Shown here in pieces: positions 7,290-12,820 of a stretch of 23,153 bases of DNA; the first letter of the stretch is position 1; every line of letters begins with the position of its first letter. This stretch comes from UBA2882 sp964619485 (lineage in GTDB: Bacteria > Bacillota > Clostridia > Lachnospirales > Lachnospiraceae): the NCBI GenBank assembly GCA_964619485.1, contig CAZUCI010000054.1:1-23153 (forward strand), read 5' to 3'. The notes under the pieces were generated by a model. It had not been told where the DNA came from and did no database searches. It saw only the letters and a list, made by a program, of their open reading frames with translations. Both the position numbers and the translations under genes were made by a program.

Positions 7290-7328
7290 ATTCATACAAA
7301 AACAGTATGAAATAAAAGGAGGAATATT

Positions 7329-8537
7329 ATGTATATATATGCGGATCATGCAGCTACAACCAAAACCAGTGAACATGCCATAAAGGCTATGGTGGACTGC
7401 ATGGAACATTTTTATGGAAATCCATCCAGCCTGCACACAGTTGGACAGGAAGCAGCGGTGAAGTTGGTGGAGGCAAGAGAACAGATTGCAAATATCCTGG
7501 GAGCAAGCCCAAAGGAAATTTATTTCACATCCGGTGGAAGTGAGGCAGATAATCAGGCAATTTTGTCGGCAGCAGCGCTGGGAGAGAGAAAAGGAAAGAA
7601 ACATATTATTAGTACCGCATTTGAGCATCATGCCGTACTGCATACCCTGCAGAAATTGGAAAAACAGGGCTTTGAGGTGACTTATCTGGACGTTCATGAG
7701 GATGGTATTGTGACACCGGAACAGGTCAGGGCGGCTATCACAGAGCAAACCGCGCTGGTAACAATCATGTATGCCAATAATGAGATTGGAACCTTACAGC
7801 CCATTGCAGAAATTGGACAGGTTTGCCGTGAAAAGGGTGTTCTGTTTCATACGGATGCCGTTCAGGCGGTTGGACATATAGAAATTGATGTGGAAAAAGA
7901 AAACATTGACATGCTGTCTCTTTCTGCACATAAATTTAACGGGCCAAAGGGTGTAGGCGTTTTATATGCAAAGACAGGCATTCCACTGGTGAATGTAATT
8001 GAAGGTGGAGCACAGGAGAGAGGTAAAAGAGCAGGAACAGAAAATCTCCCAGCCATCTGTGGTATGGTGGCGGCACTGACGGATGCACGCAATGCAATGG
8101 ATGCGGATGGAAAGAAGCTGGGTGCCATGAGAGACCAGTTAATTGACGGACTTTCTCAAATCCCTTATGGACATCTCAATGGAGACCGCAGCAGAAGACT
8201 TCCGGGAACCGTCAATTTCTGTTTTGAAGGAATTGAAGGAGAATCCTTATTACTTTTACTTGATGCAAGAGGAATTGCAGGTTCCTCCGGTTCCGCATGT
8301 ACTTCGGGGTCCCTGGATCCCAGCCATGTTTTACTGGCACTTGGATTGCCCCATGAAGTTGCCCACGGCTCACTGCGATTATCCATCGGAGCAGAAAACA
8401 CGCCGGAGGAGATGGAATATATCATCGATCAGGTGCGGGAGGTTGTCACATATTTACGAGATATTTCTCCAGTATGGGAAGAACTTGAAAATGGCGGAAG
8501 GAAGCACTTTTTTACAGAGGACGGAAAACGTGCCTGA
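7329..8537 (+). CDS. nifS: Cysteine desulfurase, NifS/IscS type
   Basis: This 402-residue PLP enzyme takes sulfur from L-cysteine, giving alanine and an enzyme-bound persulfide for Fe-S cluster and thio-cofactor synthesis in the cytoplasm. It begins YIYADHAATTKT, the usual start of class V aminotransferase-fold desulfurases. Motifs include SGGSEADNQAI, HHAVLHTL, the PLP-binding Lys202 in SLSAHKFNGPKG, and the catalytic loop SSGSACTSG with Cys324. The consensus AAAGGAGG precedes the ATG. nifU begins 74 bases downstream and is the expected sulfur acceptor. Expression is probably set by the dyad over its promoter. NifS is the name commonly used for this clostridial branch; IscS would also be acceptable. 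Confidence 0.95.
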   Translation: MYIYADHAATTKTSEHAIKAMVDCMEHFYGNPSSLHTVGQEAAVKLVEAREQIANILGASPKEIYFTSGGSEADNQAILSAAALGERKGKKHIISTAFEHHAVLHTLQKLEKQGFEVTYLDVHEDGIVTPEQVRAAITEQTALVTIMYANNEIGTLQPIAEIGQVCREKGVLFHTDAVQAVGHIEIDVEKENIDMLSLSAHKFNGPKGVGVLYAKTGIPLVNVIEGGAQERGKRAGTENLPAICGMVAALTDARNAMDADGKKLGAMRDQLIDGLSQIPYGHLNGDRSRRLPGTVNFCFEGIEGESLLLLLDARGIAGSSGSACTSGSLDPSHVLLALGLPHEVAHGSLRLSIGAENTPEEMEYIIDQVREVVTYLRDISPVWEELENGGRKHFFTEDGKRA

Positions 8538-8611
8538 GAAATGCAGCTAATGAAAACAGAGTTCTGTCCAAAGCAGAACAGACAAAATCACATAGAAAAG
8601 AGGAAAAGCCC

Positions 8612-9001
8612 ATGTTATATAGTGAAAAGGTTATGGATCATTTTCAGAACCCGAGGAATGTTGGAAAAATGGAAGATGCTGATGGCATCGGAGAGGTTGG
8701 AAATGCCAAGTGTGGAGATATTATGAAAATGTACATCAAGGTGGAGGATGACATTATCACTGATGTAAAATTTAATACCTTCGGCTGTGGTTCGGCAATT
8801 GCCTCCAGCTCCATGGCAACAGAGATGATTAAGGGAAAACCGGTGAGTGAGGCCTTAGAGCTTTCCAATAAAGCGGTGGTAGAGGCCCTGGACGGACTGC
8901 CTGCACAGAAAATTCATTGCTCTGTTTTAGCAGAGGAGGCTATTAAAGCAGCCATTGATGACTATTATGAGAAAAGTGGAAAAGCAATTCCGGCAGAATA
9001 A
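8612..9001 (+). CDS. nifU: Fe-S cluster assembly scaffold, NifU/IscU N-terminal type
   Basis: This 129-residue protein covers only the IscU-like scaffold domain. It opens YSEKVMDHFQNPRNVG, the hallmark of the family. The three cluster-ligand cysteines are Cys34 (NAKCGD), Cys59 (FGCGSAIASSS) and Cys103 (IHCSVLAEEA), with the conserved Asp36 that aids cluster release. It would receive sulfur from the upstream NifS and hold a nascent [2Fe-2S] cluster. A GAGGAAAA ribosome site precedes the ATG. The 74-base gap after nifS contains a small hairpin (GTTCTG 8561-8566 with CAGAAC 8574-8579) and no promoter, so the two are one operon. No iscR, hscA or iscA gene is nearby. Confidence 0.94.
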   Translation: MLYSEKVMDHFQNPRNVGKMEDADGIGEVGNAKCGDIMKMYIKVEDDIITDVKFNTFGCGSAIASSSMATEMIKGKPVSEALELSNKAVVEALDGLPAQKIHCSVLAEEAIKAAIDDYYEKSGKAIPAE

Positions 9002-9046
9002 GAGCAGCTGACCGGATTACAGAATAAGCGCGATAAACTCACAGAC

Positions 9047-9075
9047 TTGCAACAACAGAATAAAGATGATAGAAT
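9047..9075 (+). promoter_or_regulatory. Promoter of the LCP-family gene
   Basis: TTGCAA (9047-9052), a 17-base spacer and TAGAAT (9070-9075). The expected start near 9082 is inside the 5' arm of the following hairpin. Confidence 0.55.
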
Positions 9076-9116
9076 CCCTCTTGTAACTTAGCAACCGGTT
9101 ACGAGAGGAATTTTTT
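9073..9116 (+). terminator. Terminator-like hairpin overlapping the LCP ribosome site
   Basis: CCTCTTGTAAC (9077-9087) pairs with GTTACGAGAGG (9098-9108) with one G-U pair, followed by AATTTTTT. It could end nifS-nifU transcription. Its 3' arm contains AGAGG, the ribosome site for the ATG at 9117, so in RNA that includes the whole hairpin this site would be hidden. Confidence 0.65.
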
Positions 9117-10550
9117 ATGGAGAAAAAAGAGTTAAACGAAAATGAAAATATTAAGGATGGTCTGGAGAGCTTCTTAGACCAGGAATTATATGGATACACA
9201 GCACCGAAGGACAATCTGGACCTTTCCATGGTGCAGAACAATCCAAATGTATTTAAGCCGGAGGACGACCTGGATGTGATGGATTTCGGAAGCGTGGAAC
9301 AGCCGGTGAAGCACAAGACGGCTGAGCCGGTCCGCCGCAGAGAGCCGGAGACCATCCGCCGCAGAGAACCGGAGGTAATACGGAGAAGCGACAATCAGAA
9401 CCGCCGAAGAGAGTCTGAGCAAACCCGCCGCAGAGAATCCGAATCAGCCCACCGCAGAGAACCGGAGGTGCCCCGCGGACGAAAGGTGGAAAAGGAAGAA
9501 AAAGAATACCGTAAACCATTGAAGCAGGAGAGCAGGAAGCCAAAAGAAAAGATGAGTAAAAAAGCAGACAGCCGCAAAAAAGGCGGAAAAAAGAATAAGA
9601 AAGAAAAGAAGAAAAAGAACGGCTTCATCAAATTCCTGATTATTCTTCTCATTCTGTTTGCAATAGGCTTTTTATTTTTACAGAGCATGGTATCAAAGGC
9701 TTATAACAAGATGACCTACGAAGAGGCAGAGAGCTATACCAAAGAACCATTGAAGGAGGATGGAGTCATCAACATTCTGTTGATTGGAAATGATTCTCGT
9801 TTAAATGGCGAGGATGGTCGAAGCGATGCCATGATTCTGATGTCCATCAGTGATAAAACAAAGACTGTTACCATGACCTCCATGCTGCGTGATATGTACG
9901 TGGAAATTCCCGGCCATGATGGAAACAGACTGAATGCAGCATATTCCTATGGTGGAGCAGATTTACTGATGCAGACTGTTGAACAGAATCTGGGAATTAA
10001 GGTAGACCGTTATGTTCTGGTAAACTTCCAGGCATTTGCAAATCTGGTTGACGCAGTAGACGGAATTGACCTGGAGCTGACCAACGATGAAGTGCAGTAT
10101 GTAAATGGATATTTGATGGAATACAACCAGCTCAGAGGCATGGATCTTGCAACAGATTTTCTGGACCCTTCTCTCAGCGGAGAGATTCATTTGAACGGAC
10201 CACAGGCTCTTGCCTATAGCAGAAACAGATACATTGGAACAGATTTTGCCAGAACGGAGAGACAGCGTAAGGTGTTAGACCAGGTTATGAAGAAGCTGCC
10301 CGGAAAAGTGCTGACAAACAGCAACGAGATTATTGATGGACTGTTTCCAAACCTGACAACGAATTTGAAAAAGAGCGAGTGTACCAATCTGACACTCAAC
10401 GCCTGGAAATTTATCTCCTATGAGAGAGTTCAGCAGGTGGTACCGCAGGAGGGCACCTATTCAGATGCAACCATTCGGGATATGATGGTGCTTCAGGTGG
10501 ACTTTGAGGCCAATAAAAAATTCCTGCGCCAGACCATCTACGGGGAATGA
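9117..10550 (+). CDS. LytR-CpsA-Psr (LCP) family envelope polymer ligase
   Basis: This 477-residue single-pass membrane protein has an LCP domain from about residue 217 to 395. Its motifs are NILLIGNDSR, the GRSDAMILMSI strand, TSMLRDMYVEIPG, the RLNAAYSYGG stretch, and ALAYSRNR followed by FARTERQRKVLDQV. LCP enzymes move undecaprenyl-linked glycopolymers such as teichoic acids or capsule onto peptidoglycan outside the membrane. The Arg and Asp residues of these motifs bind the lipid pyrophosphate. The single helix is at residues 170-191. Before it lies an unusually long cytoplasmic tail with Arg-rich repeats (RRREPE type, residues 72-120) and a Lys/Glu-rich stretch (121-168); most family members have a tail of only tens of residues. 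It has its own promoter at 9047 and converges on the Lrp-type gene with 31 bases between stops. Confidence 0.93.
   Translation: MEKKELNENENIKDGLESFLDQELYGYTAPKDNLDLSMVQNNPNVFKPEDDLDVMDFGSVEQPVKHKTAEPVRRREPETIRRREPEVIRRSDNQNRRRESEQTRRRESESAHRREPEVPRGRKVEKEEKEYRKPLKQESRKPKEKMSKKADSRKKGGKKNKKEKKKKNGFIKFLIILLILFAIGFLFLQSMVSKAYNKMTYEEAESYTKEPLKEDGVINILLIGNDSRLNGEDGRSDAMILMSISDKTKTVTMTSMLRDMYVEIPGHDGNRLNAAYSYGGADLLMQTVEQNLGIKVDRYVLVNFQAFANLVDAVDGIDLELTNDEVQYVNGYLMEYNQLRGMDLATDFLDPSLSGEIHLNGPQALAYSRNRYIGTDFARTERQRKVLDQVMKKLPGKVLTNSNEIIDGLFPNLTTNLKKSECTNLTLNAWKFISYERVQQVVPQEGTYSDATIRDMMVLQVDFEANKKFLRQTIYGE
9330..9476 (+). repeat. Degenerate RRREPE-type repeats in the LCP tail
   Basis: About six copies of CGCCGCAGAGAGCCGGAG-like sequence encode RRREPE/RRRESE units at 8-12-residue intervals (residues 72-120). 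They are less exact than the copA repeat, which suggests older expansion. Confidence 0.8.
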
Positions 10551-10581
10551 CTCAGGAAGTGAAAAGCATCAGCTATGACAG

Positions 10582-11052
10582 CTAACAGTCAGTGGGATTT
10601 TCCTCGGGCAGAGCGATGCCGCGCCGCTCAACGGAGGTGGAGAAAACAATCAGAGTTTTGGTTCGGCCAAAGCTCTGCAATTCACCGATGAACTGATCAA
10701 GCTTTGTGGTGGTTTCAAAGAGAACCTCCAGTACCATGGAGTATTCACCGGTCACACAGTTGCATTCAATGACGTTGGGACAGGATGCGATGTAAGGGTA
10801 AAAGTCATTTTTATCTACCGGTGCAACCTCAAGATGAATAAAAGCTTTAATGTGATAACCAAGGATATCGGGGTCGATCTGGGCCTGATATCCTTTTATT
10901 ATGCCCTGCTTCTCCAGAACGGAGATTCGCGCGGAAACAGCGGGGGACGACAAAAATACCTCTGCTGCAATTTCCTTGATGGGAGTTCGTGCATCCTTCA
11001 TAAGAATATTCAGTATTTTCCTGTCAATGTGGTCCAATTCCATTTTTTTCAT
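10582..11052 (-). CDS. Lrp/AsnC family transcriptional regulator
   Basis: This 156-residue regulator has an N-terminal winged helix-turn-helix: LDHIDRKILNILMKDARTP (from residue 6), then IKEIAAEVFLSSPAVSARISVLEKQGII. The C-terminal RAM domain (about residues 65-145) includes FIHLEVAP and CVTGEYSMVLEVLFE, the ligand-binding and oligomer interface. Family members respond to amino acids and control amino-acid or envelope genes; the ligand is not evident here. The ATG is preceded by AAAGGT on the minus strand. A promoter at 11157-11129 and the palindrome at 11165-11181 suggest autoregulation. It is divergent from the short RNA and YtrA-type operon, and convergent with the LCP gene. Confidence 0.92.
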   Translation of the reverse strand: MKKMELDHIDRKILNILMKDARTPIKEIAAEVFLSSPAVSARISVLEKQGIIKGYQAQIDPDILGYHIKAFIHLEVAPVDKNDFYPYIASCPNVIECNCVTGEYSMVLEVLFETTTKLDQFIGELQSFGRTKTLIVFSTSVERRGIALPEENPTDC

Positions 11053-11128
11053 AGCGGTGTCTTACCTTTCTTTCCTGGATGATTGTCCTGGAGCAGACGC
11101 CTGTAAAGGTAAACTGCCCTTTGGATAA

Positions 11129-11157
11129 AAAATAGCAGAATGGGTAAGGATAGTCAA
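11129..11157 (-). promoter_or_regulatory. Promoter of the Lrp/AsnC gene
   Basis: On the minus strand TTGACT (11157-11152), a 17-base spacer and TATTTT (11134-11129). The predicted start is near 11122, about 70 bases before the ATG. Confidence 0.55.
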
Positions 11158-11164
11158 GAATTAA

Positions 11165-11181
11165 ACTTAATAAAATTAAGT
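11165..11181. promoter_or_regulatory. Palindromic possible Lrp-type operator
   Basis: ACTTAAT-AAA-ATTAAGT is a perfect 7-base inverted repeat lying eight bases upstream of the Lrp-gene -35, in very AT-rich DNA with related ACTTAAA sequences downstream. Lrp-family proteins favour such sites. Assignment is inferred from position. Confidence 0.4.
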
Positions 11182-11256
11182 AAAAAATACTTAAACCTTA
11201 TTTAATTAGAATAAAATGATTAAAACTATAAAGAATTTTGCCTTTTGATTATTGAA

Positions 11257-11285
11257 TTGACCTTTTGAAAAGGATATCTTATGAT
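11257..11285 (+). promoter_or_regulatory. Promoter of the candidate short RNA
   Basis: TTGACC (11257-11262), a 17-base spacer and TATGAT (11280-11285). It points toward the terminator at 11336, with no credible gene between. Confidence 0.6.
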
Positions 11286-11291
11286 ACTAAC

Positions 11292-11368
11292 AGTGACATT
11301 ATTGTTCGACTTGAAAATGAATATTATACAAAGCGAAAGCCCTCGGTCCTCCAACCGGGGGCTTTTTG
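11292..11368 (+). ncRNA. Candidate small RNA of about 77 nt with a CCUCCA terminator loop
   Basis: A near-consensus promoter (11257-11285) and a strong terminator (11336-11368) bracket about 77 bases without a convincing frame. The terminator loop (11348-11353) reads CCUCCA, complementary to the GGAGG of Shine-Dalgarno sequences. C-rich loops of this kind are used by known Firmicute regulatory RNAs to block translation. It matches no RNA family I recognise. It could instead be an attenuator for the GntR operon, whose own promoter begins 15 bases further on. Confidence 0.4.
11336..11368 (+). terminator. Rho-independent terminator of the candidate short RNA
   Basis: AAAGCCCTCGGT (11336-11347) pairs with ACCGGGGGCTTT (11354-11365) with one G-U pair, around a six-base loop, followed by a T-run to 11367. 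The nearest upstream gene is on the opposite strand, so it does not end a known gene. Confidence 0.85.
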
Positions 11369-11382
11369 TGTGCAATTAAGGA

Positions 11383-11411
11383 TTGACAGTGGGTGAATCC
11401 TGTGATATTGT
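11383..11411 (+). promoter_or_regulatory. Promoter of the GntR-ABC operon
   Basis: A perfect TTGACA (11383-11388), a 17-base spacer and TATTGT (11406-11411). The operator dyads begin two bases after the -10, so regulator binding would block initiation. Confidence 0.7.
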
Positions 11412-11412
11412 A

Positions 11413-11458
11413 AGTGTACTAACACGGATAGTACACATAAGCTGGAGTGTACTACACG
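11413..11458. promoter_or_regulatory. YtrA-type GntR operators (three half-sites)
   Basis: AGTGTA-N13-TACACA (11413-11437) contains the perfect dyad GTGTACTA/TAGTACAC. It matches the AGTGTA-N13-TACACT architecture I recall for Bacillus subtilis YtrA. A further AGTGTACTACACG (11446-11458) holds the palindrome GTGTA-C-TACAC and also pairs with the middle half-site (TAGTACAC-N10-GTGTACTA). Two overlapping sites suggest cooperative autoregulation by the gene at 11528. Confidence 0.75.
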
Positions 11459-11527
11459 AATTTAGAAATGCTTTAAGACAATGGTCTTATTCATTTTTTC
11501 AGCAGATAGATGGAAGGAGAGAGCAGC

Positions 11528-11887
11528 ATGATATGGATCGATTATACCGATGCGACGCCAATTTATGAGCAGATTGTATCAAAGTATAAGAATCTCATAG
11601 TGAAGGGCGCACTAGGTGCCAATGAGAAAATGCCGTCAGTCAGGTCTCTGGCAATGGAGCTTTCCATTAATCCCAATACGATTCAAAAGGCCTATACCCA
11701 GCTAGAGCGGGAAGGATTTATTTATACCGTAAAGGGGAGAGGCAATTTTGTGGCAGCCGATGAGGGACTGGCTGATCAGAAGAAAAGAGAGATTCTTTCT
11801 CAGTTTGAGGAGCTTTTAAAGGAGGCTTCGGAGGCTGGAATGGAACCGAGTGTCTTTTCGGATTATCTGAAGAGCCGTAAGAGCTAA
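11528..11887 (+). CDS. GntR family transcriptional regulator, YtrA subfamily
   Basis: This 119-residue repressor has a winged helix-turn-helix (about residues 8-75: ATPIYEQIVSKYKNLIVKGAL, PSVRSLAMELSINPNTIQKAY, LEREGFIYTVKGRGNFVA) and only a short C-terminal helix for dimerisation, the YtrA arrangement. The start at 11528 is chosen over the in-frame ATG at 11510 because AAGGAGAG (11514-11521) lies seven bases before 11528 and would sit inside the longer frame. YtrA-type regulators repress an adjacent ABC transporter and are relieved by cell-wall stress. Here the ATPase and permease follow directly and matching operators lie over the promoter. Confidence 0.93.
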   Translation: MIWIDYTDATPIYEQIVSKYKNLIVKGALGANEKMPSVRSLAMELSINPNTIQKAYTQLEREGFIYTVKGRGNFVAADEGLADQKKREILSQFEELLKEASEAGMEPSVFSDYLKSRKS

Positions 11888-11911
11888 CGTGATAAAAGGG
11901 AGGTAAGAGGA

Positions 11912-12820
11912 ATGATAGCCATAAAAGGTGTAACCAAAAAATTTGACGATTTTATTGCCGTCAATCAGATAGATTTTGAAATGAAGGAAGGCATGGTATT
12001 TGGATTGATTGGAACCAACGGAGCCGGTAAATCCACACTTCTTCGCATGATTGCAGGTGTTACCAAAGCAGATGCAGGAGAAATCTTCATAGATGACGAG
12101 CCGGTCTATGATAATCCAAAGGCAAAGGAAAAAGTATTTTTTATCGCTGATGAACCACATTTTTTTGCTCATGCAGATGCACATGAAATGGGGAGCTATT
12201 ATGACATGGTTTATCCAGGCTTTGACAGAGAGGAATTTTATCGGCTGCTTGGTCAGTTTAATCTGGAAGCAAAGAGAAAGCTTGCAACCTATTCCAAGGG
12301 TATGAAAAAGCAGCTGGCTTTTATCTGTGGTCTGGCTGCCAGGACGGATTACCTGCTCTGCGATGAGACCTTTGATGGACTTGATCCTGTGATGCGCCAG
12401 GCAATTAAAAGTCTTATGGCCAAGGAGATGGGCGAGCGGGGGCTGACTCCAATTATTGCATCCCATAACCTGAGAGAGCTGGAGGACATTTGTGATACCA
12501 TTGGTCTTTTACATAAGGGCGGCGCACTTTTGTCCAGGGATTTAGACGAAATGAAATGCATGATTCAGAAGGTACAGTGTGTATTTAAGGATGAGACAGA
12601 GTACGAAAAGGCCGTATCCATCTGCAATGTTGTGAAGACAGAGAAGAGAGGTTCTCTATATACACTGACTGTGCGGGGCGAGAAGAACGAGACCATTCAA
12701 AAGTTTGATTCGCTGAAAACGGTATTTTGTGAGGTACTTCCATTAACACTGGAAGAAATATTTATTAGTGAAACGGAGGTAGTGGGTTATGACATCAAAA
12801 AGCTCATTCTGGAAGATTAG
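11912..12820 (+). CDS. ABC transporter ATP-binding protein (YtrB-like)
   Basis: This 302-residue cytoplasmic ATPase powers the permease that follows. It has Walker A GTNGAGKS (34-41), a Walker B region LLCDE (148-152), a D-loop GLDP, and the switch His185 in IIASHNLRE. The signature is YSKGMKKQ (127-134) in place of LSGGQ, and the usual Q-loop position carries VFFIADEP (75-82); such changes are common in this YtrB-like branch. A ~90-residue C-terminal extension probably contacts the permease. GGGAGG precedes the ATG. The 3' end overlaps the permease gene by 32 bases in another frame, so the two are translationally coupled. Confidence 0.94.
   Translation: MIAIKGVTKKFDDFIAVNQIDFEMKEGMVFGLIGTNGAGKSTLLRMIAGVTKADAGEIFIDDEPVYDNPKAKEKVFFIADEPHFFAHADAHEMGSYYDMVYPGFDREEFYRLLGQFNLEAKRKLATYSKGMKKQLAFICGLAARTDYLLCDETFDGLDPVMRQAIKSLMAKEMGERGLTPIIASHNLRELEDICDTIGLLHKGGALLSRDLDEMKCMIQKVQCVFKDETEYEKAVSICNVVKTEKRGSLYTLTVRGEKNETIQKFDSLKTVFCEVLPLTLEEIFISETEVVGYDIKKLILED

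Larger units (their letters stand above)
6972..7328. other. Intergenic region between the sigma factor and nifS
   Basis: This gap holds the GCCCCG repeats (to 7126), a possible IS3-family end (7140-7159), and the nifS operator and promoter (7244-7289). The AAAGGAGG ribosome site follows at 7316-7323. A 50-codon frame at 6987-7139 lacks a ribosome site and mainly reads through the repeats, so I do not call it. No anti-sigma gene is present. Confidence 0.7.
11053..11527. other. Intergenic region between the Lrp-type and GntR genes
   Basis: This 475-base gap holds the Lrp promoter (minus), an AT-rich stretch with a perfect palindrome, a short-RNA unit (11257-11368), and the GntR promoter with its operators (11383-11458). 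A 20-codon frame at 11316-11378 reads through the terminator hairpin and is not called. Confidence 0.7.

Noticed and set aside
8561..8579. Six-base hairpin between nifS and nifU
   Set aside because: Too short and without a T-run to call a terminator or processing site.
10551..10581. Possible bidirectional terminator between the LCP and Lrp genes
   Set aside because: Only short imperfect repeats, with no stable stem plus T-run on either strand.
11316..11378. 20-codon frame MNIIQSESPRSSNRGLFVCN
   Set aside because: It reads through the terminator stem and has no ribosome site, so it is more likely part of a non-coding RNA.
11510..11527. Upstream ATG for the GntR gene
   Set aside because: The first codons of this longer form are the ribosome site for the ATG at 11528.
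11816..12466. 216-codon frame antisense to the ABC ATPase
   Set aside because: Opposite a confident gene, with no family motif.
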